Source of the DNA: DATBHM01 sp963772375 | GTDB taxonomy: Bacteria; Actinomycetota; UBA4738; JACQTL01 | NCBI GenBank assembly: GCA_963772375.1 | Contig: CAVYXG010000005.1 | Location: 620,001 to 684,000, forward strand | Direction: 5' to 3' | DNA: 64,000 nt | In this document: piece after piece, positions 8,447-17,354 of the stretch | How positions within the stretch are numbered: the stretch's first letter is position 1 | How the letters are laid out: the number at the start of each line of letters is the position of its first letter | Translations under genes and position numbers: made by a program | Notes under the pieces: model-generated | Databases searched by the model: none | The model's input: the letters and a program-made list of their open reading frames with translations, nothing else | Told to the model about the DNA's origin: nothing

Positions 8447-8893
8447 ATGGAAATCAAGGAGCTCGGTCACGTCGTGCTGTACGTGCGGGACGTCGAGGTC
8501 TCGAGGAGGTTCTACGGCGACGTCCTGGGGTGGCACGAGATCACCCACGTCCCCGGGCAGATCGCCCTGTTCTCCTCGGGGCGGACCCATCACGAGCTGC
8601 TGCTGATCGAGGTCGGAGCGGACGCGCAGCCCATCCCGCCCGGCCGCCGCGTGGGCATGTACCACTTCGGGCTGAAGATCGGGACGACGGACGAGGAGCT
8701 CCGGGAGGCCCTCGGGACGCTGGTGAACGCCGGCGCCGACGTGCGCGGCTCCGCCGACCACGGGGTGACGCACAGCCTCTACATCGCCGACCCCGACGGG
8801 AACGAGATCGAGCTCTACATCGACGTGCAGCCGGAGGTGTGGCGCGAGGACCCCACGGCCGTGATGGCACCGATCCGTGCATTGCGACTGTAG
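8447..8893 (+). CDS. VOC-family (glyoxalase/extradiol dioxygenase-like) protein
   Basis: A 148-residue protein with the two beta-alpha-beta-beta-beta units of the vicinal oxygen chelate superfamily. Candidate metal ligands are His8 (ELGHVV), His73 (MYHFG) and Glu122 (NEIELY), the 2-His-1-carboxylate set of catechol 2,3-dioxygenase-like members. The second half carries the typical DPDGNEIELY ending. It may be a ring-cleaving dioxygenase or a lyase; no catabolic operon surrounds it, so the substrate stays open. No strong ribosome site precedes the ATG. Confidence 0.82.
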   Translation: MEIKELGHVVLYVRDVEVSRRFYGDVLGWHEITHVPGQIALFSSGRTHHELLLIEVGADAQPIPPGRRVGMYHFGLKIGTTDEELREALGTLVNAGADVRGSADHGVTHSLYIADPDGNEIELYIDVQPEVWREDPTAVMAPIRALRL

Positions 8894-8948
8894 CCCGAAG
8901 GAGAGCACCACATCGAGACGTCACCGCTGCTGCGGCTCCGCCGTTCCC

Positions 8949-9971
8949 TCAGGTCCTGGCCGCGCGGTAGGCGGTGGCCATCTCCTTCAGGCGGGTGTGG
9001 ACTCCGCTGTAGGGGTCCACCCGGGGGAGGTAGGTCTTCCGGAGCTTGGTCACCACGGTGTAGTTGGGATCGACGACGTTGGCGATCGGCGCCTCGGAGG
9101 CCTGGGTGAGCAGCTGGTAGGCATCCAGCCGGTCGAACCCGTACTGCGCCGCCAGCCACTCCACCATGTCGACCTGCGAGATGCGAAAGGCGTCCTCGAG
9201 CGGCTTCTGCGATCCGGCGCTCATCACGTACTCGTCGTTCTCCAGTCGCGGCCAGGGCGTCGCCGTCTGTTTGATGAGGTCGACGATGACCACCGTGTCC
9301 ATCGCGGCCTCGACGGCCACGCCGCAGGACTCGCCCTCGCCCTGCCGGCAGTGGCCGTCCCCGATCGAGAACAGCGCCCCCTCCACGTTCACGCCCAGAT
9401 AGCACGTCGTGCCGGCCCGCATCTCGGGGGTGTCCATGTTCCCGCCGTGGGCGTCGGGCACCAGCGATGACCGAGCCTCGAGCGACGCGGGCGCCACCCC
9501 GACGGTTCCGTGCATGGGGTCGAGGGGCAGCTCGACCACGTGGTCGCCGCGGAGCGAACGATACGTCACCGTCCGCCCGGCGCGGTCGACCTCGTACATC
9601 CACACGATCTCCTCGAGTGGGTCCTGCAGGCCGGCCGTGGCGTGCGTCGTGGTCAGCGAGCCGAATAGCGGGATCGTCGTGGACGCCGCCCAGTCCCGCG
9701 AGGGTTCGATCGACACGAAGTGGATCGCGAGCGTGTCGCCGGGCTCCGCGCCCTCGACGAAGAACGGCCCGGTCTGGGGGTTCACGAACGGGAACTCGAT
9801 CACCATGCTGACGAGGTCGTCCGCGCTCCGCACCTTGCCGCCGAACGCGTCCTCGGTCCACAGCTCCATCACGGTGCCGGGCCGGACGCGCCGCACCGGC
9901 GGCACGCCGCCGAACGTCCACGCGAACTCCGACGGCTCCGGCCGGTACGTCAGGACTTCCGGTTCGCTCAT
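8949..9971 (-). CDS. Acetamidase/formamidase family amidase
   Basis: A 340-residue member of the FmdA_AmdA family, which hydrolyses formamide or short aliphatic amides to the acid and ammonia. Typical blocks are present: a metal-site region with HGTVG, a DAHGGNMD stretch near residue 195, and GDGHCRQGEGE near 228. The ATG at 9971 has GGAGG seven bases upstream and overlaps the stop of the truncated hydrolase gene (ATGA), so the two were once co-translated. Formamide or acetamide as substrate is inferred from the family. Confidence 0.88.
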   Translation of the reverse strand: MSEPEVLTYRPEPSEFAWTFGGVPPVRRVRPGTVMELWTEDAFGGKVRSADDLVSMVIEFPFVNPQTGPFFVEGAEPGDTLAIHFVSIEPSRDWAASTTIPLFGSLTTTHATAGLQDPLEEIVWMYEVDRAGRTVTYRSLRGDHVVELPLDPMHGTVGVAPASLEARSSLVPDAHGGNMDTPEMRAGTTCYLGVNVEGALFSIGDGHCRQGEGESCGVAVEAAMDTVVIVDLIKQTATPWPRLENDEYVMSAGSQKPLEDAFRISQVDMVEWLAAQYGFDRLDAYQLLTQASEAPIANVVDPNYTVVTKLRKTYLPRVDPYSGVHTRLKEMATAYRAART

Positions 9972-10168
9972 GTCGCAGCCTCCACTCGCTCGAGGAATGT
10001 GTTCACCCTGGCCATGAACTCCTCCCGGCGCTCGTGGAAGCACAGATGGGAGGCGTCCGGGAAGATCGTCAGCTCGCTGCCGCCGATGCGCTCGTGCATG
10101 TCTCGCATGTGCGCCGGCCGGGCCTCGTCGTCATCGCCTCTCAGGATCAAGGTCGGGTATCCGGACAC
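9968..10168 (-). pseudogene. C-terminal fragment of an alpha/beta hydrolase
   Basis: Sixty-six residues match only the end of an alpha/beta hydrolase: the strand with the catalytic Asp (YPTLILRGDDDEA) and the final catalytic His region (FPDASHLCFHERREEF). The nucleophile elbow and the whole N-terminal half are missing. Upstream codons stay open but give Arg-rich sequence unlike a hydrolase. It is either a remnant left by deletion or a gene broken by a frameshift near 10170. Its stop overlaps the formamidase start by ATGA, as in a working operon. Confidence 0.65.
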
Positions 10169-10247
10169 GCCCGTCCCGTCAGGGCCGAATCGGCGCCCGT
10201 GACGACGGGATCGGTGGCGCGCGACGGTCCGGCGCGGGCGGCCGGTC

Positions 10248-11369
10248 TCAGATCGCTTCGTCGCCGCCGTTCGACCGGTGCATGCGCGGGCGGTGCCCCC
10301 CGACGCGTGGTCGCAGGCGCGCCCTGGCGGTCGAGGGTCCGCTCGCCGGCGCGCCGGCCGAGCCCGCGGACGCTCGCCGACCCGCCCCGACCAGCTCGGG
10401 TTCGGGGATCTCGATCAGGAGGTCGTCCACGGGTCCCTGGCCCTCGGGCCACGGCGGGAGGTCGGCGTCGATCTGCGGCTCCTCGACCAGCGCGTTCCGG
10501 AGGTTCTCGAACCCGGCCCTGGCGTGGAAGCTCACGGCTCGCCGAGCCCGTCGCGCCGCCGTCAGCATCCTGCGGGCCGCGGGCAGGGCGCGGAGCTCGC
10601 GGTGCGGGTCGCCGGTCGGCGGCGTCACGGCGTCGACCGTGGCGTCATCCGGCACGGCCTCGGCAGGGTCCTCGTCGATCGGGGGGTTCACGCCGAGCCA
10701 CATCGCCTCGACCGGGGCGTCGAATTGGATCTCGTCGGCCGCCCCGAGCCGGTCGCCGTCCTCGTGGGCGGCCGCCGGCGACTGCTCGCCGTCGGTGACG
10801 TGACCATGCTCGGACAGCCACGTCGGACGCTCGACCGAGTCCGGTGGGAGCCAGGCTTCGTCGGCCCGGGGTTCCAGGACCGCCGCCGCCGGCCCGACCA
10901 TCTGCGGTTCGTACGAGGGGAGCCACGCGTCGTCCGGGACACGGCGCGGCGGCGCGGCGAGCGCATGACGGCCCCGGTGGTGCTCGAGCGCGGGGTCCCA
11001 ACGCAGGTGCGCCCCCGAGTAGCGGGCGGGGCGTTCCACCCGGGCGGTCACGACGAAGAAGGCCAGCAGCAGCGGGATATACAGCGGGCCGAGGCGGCCG
11101 AACGCGGTCGCCAGCACGGCGATTCCGAGCAGCACGTCGGCGACGCCGACGGCCATGGTGTTCCCGGGCAGGAGCACCACCAGCGCGGCCGCCACGGAGG
11201 CGGCCAGGATGGCGACCACGGCGGCGTTCGTCGGGTTCGCGCCGAACGGGATCGACGCGAGGACGCCGATCCCGACGCCGAGCGTCAGCAGGGCGACGGC
11301 GCGGACCGAGGGGATCCAGCGAGCGGGCCCGGACGGGGACGGCGGTTCGACATGGATGGGGAGCTCCAT
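10248..11369 (-). CDS. Membrane protein of a tandem paralog pair (copy A), function unknown
   Basis: A 373-residue protein. Residues about 18-105 contain hydrophobic membrane segments (VALLTLGVGIGVLASIPFG and those that follow), ending in the shared signature FGRLGPLYIPLLLAFFVVTARVE. The rest is cytoplasmic, acidic and Pro-rich, with an Arg-rich helix near 290. It is homologous along its length to the next upstream gene (11488-12537). The ATG at 11369 has AGGAG upstream. No known domain is recognised. The pair shares a ten-base upstream motif, so they are probably co-regulated. Confidence 0.7.
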   Translation of the reverse strand: MELPIHVEPPSPSGPARWIPSVRAVALLTLGVGIGVLASIPFGANPTNAAVVAILAASVAAALVVLLPGNTMAVGVADVLLGIAVLATAFGRLGPLYIPLLLAFFVVTARVERPARYSGAHLRWDPALEHHRGRHALAAPPRRVPDDAWLPSYEPQMVGPAAAVLEPRADEAWLPPDSVERPTWLSEHGHVTDGEQSPAAAHEDGDRLGAADEIQFDAPVEAMWLGVNPPIDEDPAEAVPDDATVDAVTPPTGDPHRELRALPAARRMLTAARRARRAVSFHARAGFENLRNALVEEPQIDADLPPWPEGQGPVDDLLIEIPEPELVGAGRRASAGSAGAPASGPSTARARLRPRVGGHRPRMHRSNGGDEAI

Positions 11370-11441
11370 GAGCGACTCCTGGGGTCTGGGGGGCCGTGGC
11401 TGCTTGGGGGGCGGAACCGTCGCATCCGAACGGCCTCGATG

Positions 11442-11451
11442 CAAGCATTTC
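11442..11451 (-). promoter_or_regulatory. Conserved 10-mer GAAATGCTTG upstream of membrane protein copy A
   Basis: GAAATGCTTG lies about 73 bases before the ATG at 11369. The identical ten bases stand about 79 bases before the paralog at 12537. This is either a shared operator or promoter element, or simply a leader kept since the duplication. It is not a match to any sigma consensus I know. Confidence 0.4.
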
Positions 11452-11487
11452 CGCGCATCGGATTCGGCGCGCTCGAGATCTCCTGGC

Positions 11488-12537
11488 TCAGGGCTCGCCC
11501 AGGGTCTTCCAGCTCGGCGTCTCCCAGTCCGCCTCGTCGATCTCGACCACGTCCCGGCGGCGGCGCGGCGGCCGGGGCGGCGCGGGCGGCGGCGGCAGGT
11601 ACCGCAGCTCGCCGTAGGCTCGGTGGGTGAGCGAGCTCCACGGCTTGCCGGCGGCCACCAGCTCGAGCTCCCGTTCCTCGAACTCGTGACGGAGGTCCTC
11701 GAGGTCCGTGCCGCGTTCCCGGGGGACCGGCTCGAGCATCGCCACCGGATCGGGATACTCGTCGTCGACCGGGACCGGCGGCACGATCTCCGGGGGCTCG
11801 GCGGCGATCGCCGACCGGATGTTCCCGACGCCGGTCCGGGCCTGGTCGCCCAGACGGCGCGCGGCTCGCGCCGCGGCCACGGACGCTCGCCGCACGGATG
11901 ACGGTGCCCGGTGCCGGCCGGTGGCGCGCGGGGCGTCCTCGCCGTTCGCACCGGAATGGGGACCCCCCGCGTCCGCGTCGTCGAGGCGAACGGCCGGCGG
12001 TTCGGCGGCCGGCGGCCCGGTCACGTGGATGACCACGGATCCGTCCGAGGTCCCGGGTCCGGGGGACGAACCGGGCTCCTCGATGATCCCGGGTTCGCCC
12101 ACGACCAGGGGCTCCTCGGCCGGCGGAGGCGCGGTGATCGAGGCCGCCATGGCCTCCTCGAACTCGGGCGCGGGCTCCCAGTGGAGCGCGGCGTCGGACC
12201 GCTCGGGCGCCCGTTCGATCCGGGCCGTCACGGCCAGGAACGCGATCAGCAGCGGCAGGTACAGCAGGCCGAGCCGGCCGAAGACCGTCGCGATCACGGC
12301 GACGCCCAGGAGCACGTCGGCGGCGACGACCGCGGCGGGGTTCCGGGGCCGGAGCACCGCGACCGCGGTGGCGCCCGTGGCGGCCACGATCGCGACGACC
12401 GCGGCGATCGCCGTATGGCCGCCTGCCGGCAGCGTGGCCACGACGCCGATGCCGACGCCGAAGGTCAGCACCGCGAGCGTCCGCACCGACGGGATCAGTC
12501 TGGTGGTGGGGGGATCGTCATGGAACCGGGCGTCCAT
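11488..12537 (-). CDS. Membrane protein of a tandem paralog pair (copy B), function unknown
   Basis: A 349-residue paralog of copy A with the same plan: N-terminal hydrophobic segments (residues about 22-105, with the signature FGRLGLLYLPLLIAFLAVTAR), a long acidic Pro/Glu-rich region, and an Arg/Ala-rich helix (residues about 215-245). The C-terminus is longer and ends in a Pro-rich then acidic tail (LPPPPAPPRPPRR near 320). The ATG at 12537 has AGGAGG seven bases upstream. Function unknown; the two-copy layout suggests a hetero-oligomer or recent divergence. Confidence 0.7.
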   Translation of the reverse strand: MDARFHDDPPTTRLIPSVRTLAVLTFGVGIGVVATLPAGGHTAIAAVVAIVAATGATAVAVLRPRNPAAVVAADVLLGVAVIATVFGRLGLLYLPLLIAFLAVTARIERAPERSDAALHWEPAPEFEEAMAASITAPPPAEEPLVVGEPGIIEEPGSSPGPGTSDGSVVIHVTGPPAAEPPAVRLDDADAGGPHSGANGEDAPRATGRHRAPSSVRRASVAAARAARRLGDQARTGVGNIRSAIAAEPPEIVPPVPVDDEYPDPVAMLEPVPRERGTDLEDLRHEFEERELELVAAGKPWSSLTHRAYGELRYLPPPPAPPRPPRRRRDVVEIDEADWETPSWKTLGEP

Positions 12538-12615
12538 GTGCGCCTCCTGTGGCTCTCGGGGCATCCAGTCCGGTTGGCAGGAGGAATCCACCCTCCCACG
12601 CAAATCCACAGGACT

Positions 12616-12625
12616 CAAGCATTTC
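12616..12625 (-). promoter_or_regulatory. Conserved 10-mer GAAATGCTTG upstream of membrane protein copy B
   Basis: Identical to the ten bases upstream of copy A and at nearly the same distance from the start codon. The two leaders also share a GG(A)TTCC block further downstream. Confidence 0.4.
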
Positions 12626-12646
12626 GGGCAAACAGCTGACCGCGCG

Positions 12647-14455
12647 TCACACGACCGCGCGTTCGCGTTCGGCCTTGTCGCGCTTCGCGCGGGAGCGGTC
12701 GAACGGCAGCAGCGCCTCGGCGGAGAGCGCCGCGACGAACACCGGGCCCAGGTCGCTCGCCTGCCGGTAGACGAGGTGGCGGGACACCCACCGCGGCCGG
12801 AACTTCGAGTTGAACTGGTGCAGGGACTTGATCTGGAAGAACCGGTCCATCCGCCGGAGGAACCAGGCCTGCGCGGACTGTGGGATGGAGAGCTCGGCAC
12901 CCTCCTCGATGACCTCCCGGAACGCGGCGAAGTTCAGCGAGATCACCCGGACGCCGTTGCCCTTGGCCCAGTCGACCATGTCGACGATCATGCGTTCGTT
13001 CACGCCGGGCGGCGCCTCGGGGTCGCGGCGCATCGCGTCGAGCGACAGGGCCTGCCCCGCCTTGCACCGCACGTACCGCTGGAACGCGACGGGGGTGCCG
13101 TCCGCGGTCCGGCACACCGCCACCATCGCGTCGACCTTGTGCGCCTCGATGAGCTGGTCGAGCGCCATGGAGAACCCGCGTTCGGGCTGCTTGCCGCGCC
13201 ACCGCTCGGCGATCCCGACCAGTGCGCGCCGGAGGTCGGGGTCGATGTCGGGTTGCGCCAGGATCTCGACCCGCAGCCCGAGTCGCTTCGACTGCGAGAT
13301 GAACTGCCGCACCCGCCGCATCGGCCGCCCCTCGAGGGTGAACGCCTCGACATCGATCAGCGCCTCGTCCCCGATGTAGAACGGCTTCAGCCCGTGGCGT
13401 TCGTAGATCGACAGGCGCTCGCCCTTCGCACCGAGCACCGCCGGCCGCCACCCCTGCTCGTCGCAGAGCCGGAGGAACGCCTCCACCGCCGGCTCGAACG
13501 ACGACGGCTCGCCGACCGGGTCGCCCGACGCCAGTCCGACGCCGCCGAAGTACCGGTAGGCGACGGCGGCCTGCAGGTCCGGTGAGAACACGTACCGCTT
13601 GTCCATGCGGAGCGCGAACGGGTCGAGCGTGTCGCCGTCCGGCCGGTCGATCATCCGTCGGACCATCTCGCGTTCGTCGACATGGTCGGACAGCCGGTCG
13701 GCGAGGGGGGCCAGGACCACCAGCAGCGGAACGCACCACGCAGCGATCGCCACCGCCGTGACCGAGGGCAGGAACCACGCCCCGAAGAACCCGTGGACCC
13801 GCAGCGGCCCGGACATGCCGATCGCTCGCGCCGCAACCGTCTCGATCGCGGCGACGAAGCCGAGGTGGGGGACGACCAGCGAATGCCGCAGGTACAGCCC
13901 CGACAGCCCGTACGCGAACACGATGGCCGCCGAGGCGGCCACCGCGAACCCCAGTGCGCGCCACCGGGACGGCCGCGCCGGGACGACGAACAGCCGGCGA
14001 TTCAGGATCAGCAGCAGGCCGAGGATGCCGGTGCACAGGGCCTCCTCGACGTCGAGCCCCTTCAGCAGGTGGGTCACGGTCGACAGCAGCAGCAGGATCA
14101 CCGCGGCGCGCATGGCCACGCGCTTGCGCTGCGCGACGCCCCGGCCGAGCAGGAGAAGCAGCATGCCGAACAGCGCCGTGGTCCCGGCCGCCGTGGTGAT
14201 GACGTCGCGGACCAGGACGGCGTCGATGACCGAGAGGCGGGAGCGGAGCTCCGGGGTCAGGGCGGAGACGATGTTGAGGACCCCGGCTAGGGCCACGGCG
14301 CCGCCGAGCAGCCTGGCGCGAGTGCGTGGCCCCATCCGGCGCCGACCCCGGCGCGCGGGCCCGCCGGAGGCGGCGCGTCGAGTGGTCACGCTGGGCAGCA
14401 TGCCAGACCATCGGCGCGTGGGCACGGTGGCCTGACGCCTGTCACCGAATCTCAC
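12647..14455 (-). CDS. MprF/LysX-like membrane protein with DUF2156 (lysylphosphatidylglycerol synthetase) domain
   Basis: Up to 602 residues. Residues about 45-260 hold several membrane helices, and the C-terminal half (about 280-590) is the DUF2156 aminoacyl-phosphatidylglycerol synthase fold: motifs GDPVGEP near 315, LGAKGERLSIYERHGLKPFYIGDE in pieces near 345-368, and ISLNFAAFRE near 510. Family members transfer Lys or other amino acids from tRNA to phosphatidylglycerol, changing surface charge and peptide resistance. The membrane part is shorter than a full MprF flippase. The start is uncertain: GTG 14455, eight bases after the MFS stop, or internal ATGs at 14401 or 14335. It is probably co-transcribed with the MFS gene. 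Confidence 0.85.
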   Translation of the reverse strand: MRFGDRRQATVPTRRWSGMLPSVTTRRAASGGPARRGRRRMGPRTRARLLGGAVALAGVLNIVSALTPELRSRLSVIDAVLVRDVITTAAGTTALFGMLLLLLGRGVAQRKRVAMRAAVILLLLSTVTHLLKGLDVEEALCTGILGLLLILNRRLFVVPARPSRWRALGFAVAASAAIVFAYGLSGLYLRHSLVVPHLGFVAAIETVAARAIGMSGPLRVHGFFGAWFLPSVTAVAIAAWCVPLLVVLAPLADRLSDHVDEREMVRRMIDRPDGDTLDPFALRMDKRYVFSPDLQAAVAYRYFGGVGLASGDPVGEPSSFEPAVEAFLRLCDEQGWRPAVLGAKGERLSIYERHGLKPFYIGDEALIDVEAFTLEGRPMRRVRQFISQSKRLGLRVEILAQPDIDPDLRRALVGIAERWRGKQPERGFSMALDQLIEAHKVDAMVAVCRTADGTPVAFQRYVRCKAGQALSLDAMRRDPEAPPGVNERMIVDMVDWAKGNGVRVISLNFAAFREVIEEGAELSIPQSAQAWFLRRMDRFFQIKSLHQFNSKFRPRWVSRHLVYRQASDLGPVFVAALSAEALLPFDRSRAKRDKAERERAVV

Positions 14456-14462
14456 GAGGGGC

Positions 14463-15719
14463 TCAGGGGTGCGCAGGCGCCTCCTCGCGGGCGGGCGGCC
14501 GGTCGACGGACGGTTCGGGCCGGAGCGCCGGAGACCACAGCCCGACCAGGCCGGGCGCCGCGACGGCGGCCGACATCACGGCCGCGGCCGCCGCGAGGCC
14601 CGGCCCGGCCAACAGGACGCCCGCCACGGCCGCGCCGATCGGAGGCGTCGACTGGATGAGCGTCCGGATCATCCCGAGCACCCGCCCCCGGAGCTCCTGC
14701 GGGATCACCCGCATCCGGATGGTCTGCGCCCACACGGTGAGGGGCGACGCGAGCACCCCGGCCGCGAGCAGCGTGGTCGTGGTCCCGGGGAGGCCGGGCC
14801 GCACCGCCAGGAAGGCCAGCGCCCCGCCGGACAGCGTGGCCGCCACGGCGATCGACCGGCCGAGCGGCCACGGCCAACGGACGGCTCCGGCCGCGACCGT
14901 GCCGGCCAGGGTCCCGACCGCGAACACGCTCACCAGCAGCCCGTACGTCCGGGCCCCCCCGCCGAGGACGGTCCGGGTGTACGCGGGCAGCAGCACGATC
15001 AGCATGGTCTCGCCGGCGTTGATGGCCATGTACATGAGCGTGGTGGCGCGAACGGGCGGGGTCCGGACGAGGAAGGTGAACGCCGGCCCCAGGCGCGTCC
15101 GCCGGCGCTCGCCGGGCGGGACCTCGGCGGCCGTGGCCCGGTGGCGGGGGACCCCGGTCAGACAGATGACGAACACCAGATAGGACGCCGCGTCCACGGC
15201 CAGGACCCGTTCGGCCCCGAACAGCCCGATCAGCGCACCGGCCACCGCCGGGCCGGCGACGTCCGCGATCCCGAACGTGGCCGACTCCATCGCGTTGGCG
15301 GTGTCGAGTTCGGCCGAGTCGACCAGGTCGGGGATCAGCGAGGGAACGCCCGCCCAGTTCGCCATCTTCAGCAGGCCGTACAGCCCGCCGACCGCGAACA
15401 GCAGCCAGGTGGGGGCCTCCCCGCCGACGGCGGCCCACAGCGGCACCGCCGCCACCACGCAGCCGAGGAACGCGTTCACCGTGAGGAGCACGCCGCGCCG
15501 TTCGAACCGGTCGAGCGCCACGCCCATGGCGAGGCCGCCGACGATCACCGGCGCGGTCGACACCACCACGAGGGCCGCGACCAGGCCGGCGCCGCCCCGT
15601 TCGAACCCCAACCAGGCGATCGCCACCCACGTCATCGCGTCGCCGACCGCCGAGGCCGTCGAGCCCGCCCACAGGGCGGCGAACGGGCGGTTCCGGAGCA
15701 GTCGCAGGTATCGACCCAT
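14463..15719 (-). CDS. Major facilitator superfamily transporter (MFS_3/enterobactin exporter-like)
   Basis: A 418-residue integral membrane protein with about 12 predicted helices. The N-terminal block RLLRNRPFAALWAGSTAS and the loop with DRFERR between helices 2 and 3 are typical of the EntS/MefA-like drug exporters. A second-half loop reads RGRVLGM. The ATG at 15719 is the first plausible start; only a distant AAGGGA precedes it. It lies seven bases upstream of the MprF-like gene, so an export and surface-modification operon is plausible. Substrate unknown. Confidence 0.85.
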   Translation of the reverse strand: MGRYLRLLRNRPFAALWAGSTASAVGDAMTWVAIAWLGFERGGAGLVAALVVVSTAPVIVGGLAMGVALDRFERRGVLLTVNAFLGCVVAAVPLWAAVGGEAPTWLLFAVGGLYGLLKMANWAGVPSLIPDLVDSAELDTANAMESATFGIADVAGPAVAGALIGLFGAERVLAVDAASYLVFVICLTGVPRHRATAAEVPPGERRRTRLGPAFTFLVRTPPVRATTLMYMAINAGETMLIVLLPAYTRTVLGGGARTYGLLVSVFAVGTLAGTVAAGAVRWPWPLGRSIAVAATLSGGALAFLAVRPGLPGTTTTLLAAGVLASPLTVWAQTIRMRVIPQELRGRVLGMIRTLIQSTPPIGAAVAGVLLAGPGLAAAAAVMSAAVAAPGLVGLWSPALRPEPSVDRPPAREEAPAHP

Positions 15720-15745
15720 CGGAGCGAGGTGTCCCTTCGAGACGG

Positions 15746-17200
15746 CTACGTCGGACGGCCGGCTGCCGCCCGCCACAGGTGCATCACCGCGTATCCCCGC
15801 CACGGTCGCCACGCCTCGGCCCGGGCCCGGACCCCGGTCGGTGTGGGCGGCAGGCCGAGCGCCTCCGCGCCGCGCCGGACGCCCAGGTCGGCCTCCGGGA
15901 AGGCGTCCGGGTCGCGCAGGACCCGCATGGCCACCAGCGACCGCGTCCAGGGGCCCACCCCCGGCACCTCGCCGAGCGCGGCGAGCGCGTCGTCGAGGGC
16001 GGCCCCGCCGGAGAGGTCGACCTTGCCCACGGCGACAGCTTCGGCCAGCCGTCGCACGGTCTCCGCGCGGGACCGCGTGAGGCCGATCCCTTCGAGCGAC
16101 ACCTCGGCCAGCACCCGGGCGGCCGGGAACAGGTGGGTGACCGTTCCCACGGGATGCTCGAGCGGCTCGCCGAACTCGGCCACCAGCCGGGCGGTGAGCG
16201 TCCTCGCCCCGGCCACCGAGACCTGCTGGCCGATCACGATCCGGACCGCCATCTCGAACGGCTCGGCGGCCCCCGGGAGCCGCAGCCCTGGGACGGTGGC
16301 CACCGCCGCACGAAGGACCGGATCGGCCGCGAGCGCGCCGTCGATCGCCGCCGGGTCCGCGTCGAGGTCGAAGAGGCGCCGGGCCGCCTGGACGACCGGC
16401 CCCAGCTCGGTGGGCTCGTCCACCGTGACCTCCAGCACGACGTGTGGCACGGTCGGGTGCGGGGTCATGGACAGCACCGCCGCCCGGCTCGCCCGCGTTC
16501 GGAGCGAGCGTCGGAACGTCCCCGCGACGAACTCCTCGAGGCCCGGGACGGCCCGGGCTCCGAGGAACCGCATCAGCTCGGCCGCCGCGAGCGGCGGCCG
16601 GTACGCCAGCCGCAACGCCAGGCCGCCGGCCCCGGCGTCGTCCCGCCGCCGCCGGCTCCGGATCTCGCCCGGGGTTCGGCCGTACAGCCGGCGCACGGCG
16701 TCGTGGTACTGCCGGACCGACCGGAACCCGGCAGCGAACGCCACGTCGGTGCTCGGGAGGTCGGTCTGTTCCAGGAGCTGCTTCGCCAGGCGGGCCCGCC
16801 GGGTCCGGGCGACGGCGAGCGGGCCGGTTCCCAGCTCGGCCAGGAACGTCCGGTGGAGCTGGCGGGACCCCACGGCGAGCCGCCGGGCCAGGCCCTCCAC
16901 CCCTTCGGCGTCGACGACGCCGTCGGCGATCAGCCGGAGGCCCCGGCCCACCAGGTCGGCCCGCACGTCCCAGTCGGGCGAGTCCGGGCTGGTCTCCGGG
17001 CGGCACCGCCGGCACGCCCGGAACCCGGCGTCCTCGGCCGCCGCCGCCGTCGGGAAGAACCGGACGCGATTCCGGCCCGGCATGGGCACCGGGCAGACCG
17101 GCCGGCAGTACACGCCGGTCGACAGCACGCCGCAGAACACCCTCCGGTCGAACCGCACGTCGCGGCTCTCCACCGCCCGGTACGCCGTCTCGAAGTCCAC
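15746..17200 (-). CDS. alkA: Ada-AlkA fusion: AraC-type regulator / DNA-3-methyladenine glycosylase II
   Basis: A 484-residue fusion. Residues 1-75 form the Ada metal-binding domain with four Cys (the pair in YCRPVC and the pair in CRRC), which in Ada accept a methyl group from phosphotriesters. Residues about 80-170 form an AraC-type helix-turn-helix. Residues about 200-480 are AlkA glycosylase, with the helix-hairpin-helix GVGPWT and the catalytic Asp in FPEADLGVRR. It would sense methylation damage and excise alkylated bases. The O6-methylguanine methyltransferase domain of E. coli Ada is absent. The GTG start sits six bases after a TATACC box (17207-17212), a leaderless layout. Confidence 0.92.
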   Translation of the reverse strand: MDFETAYRAVESRDVRFDRRVFCGVLSTGVYCRPVCPVPMPGRNRVRFFPTAAAAEDAGFRACRRCRPETSPDSPDWDVRADLVGRGLRLIADGVVDAEGVEGLARRLAVGSRQLHRTFLAELGTGPLAVARTRRARLAKQLLEQTDLPSTDVAFAAGFRSVRQYHDAVRRLYGRTPGEIRSRRRRDDAGAGGLALRLAYRPPLAAAELMRFLGARAVPGLEEFVAGTFRRSLRTRASRAAVLSMTPHPTVPHVVLEVTVDEPTELGPVVQAARRLFDLDADPAAIDGALAADPVLRAAVATVPGLRLPGAAEPFEMAVRIVIGQQVSVAGARTLTARLVAEFGEPLEHPVGTVTHLFPAARVLAEVSLEGIGLTRSRAETVRRLAEAVAVGKVDLSGGAALDDALAALGEVPGVGPWTRSLVAMRVLRDPDAFPEADLGVRRGAEALGLPPTPTGVRARAEAWRPWRGYAVMHLWRAAAGRPT

Positions 17201-17354
17201 GCCGCAGGTATACGCCGCGGCGCAGGGGCGCGTCTGGCGGGTTTCGGACTTGTTCACGCTGCCTTGCGGCGCGGGGGTCCCCTGATGGAAGAATGTCCGC
17301 GGACCGCATCTCGCGAGTCGCCGCCCGCGGACCGAACCAGGGGAGGAACGAACC

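Noticed and set aside
14469..17285. A 938-codon open frame on the plus strand
   Set aside because: Shadow of the MFS and Ada-AlkA genes, which show clear domains, catalytic residues and sensible starts on the minus strand.
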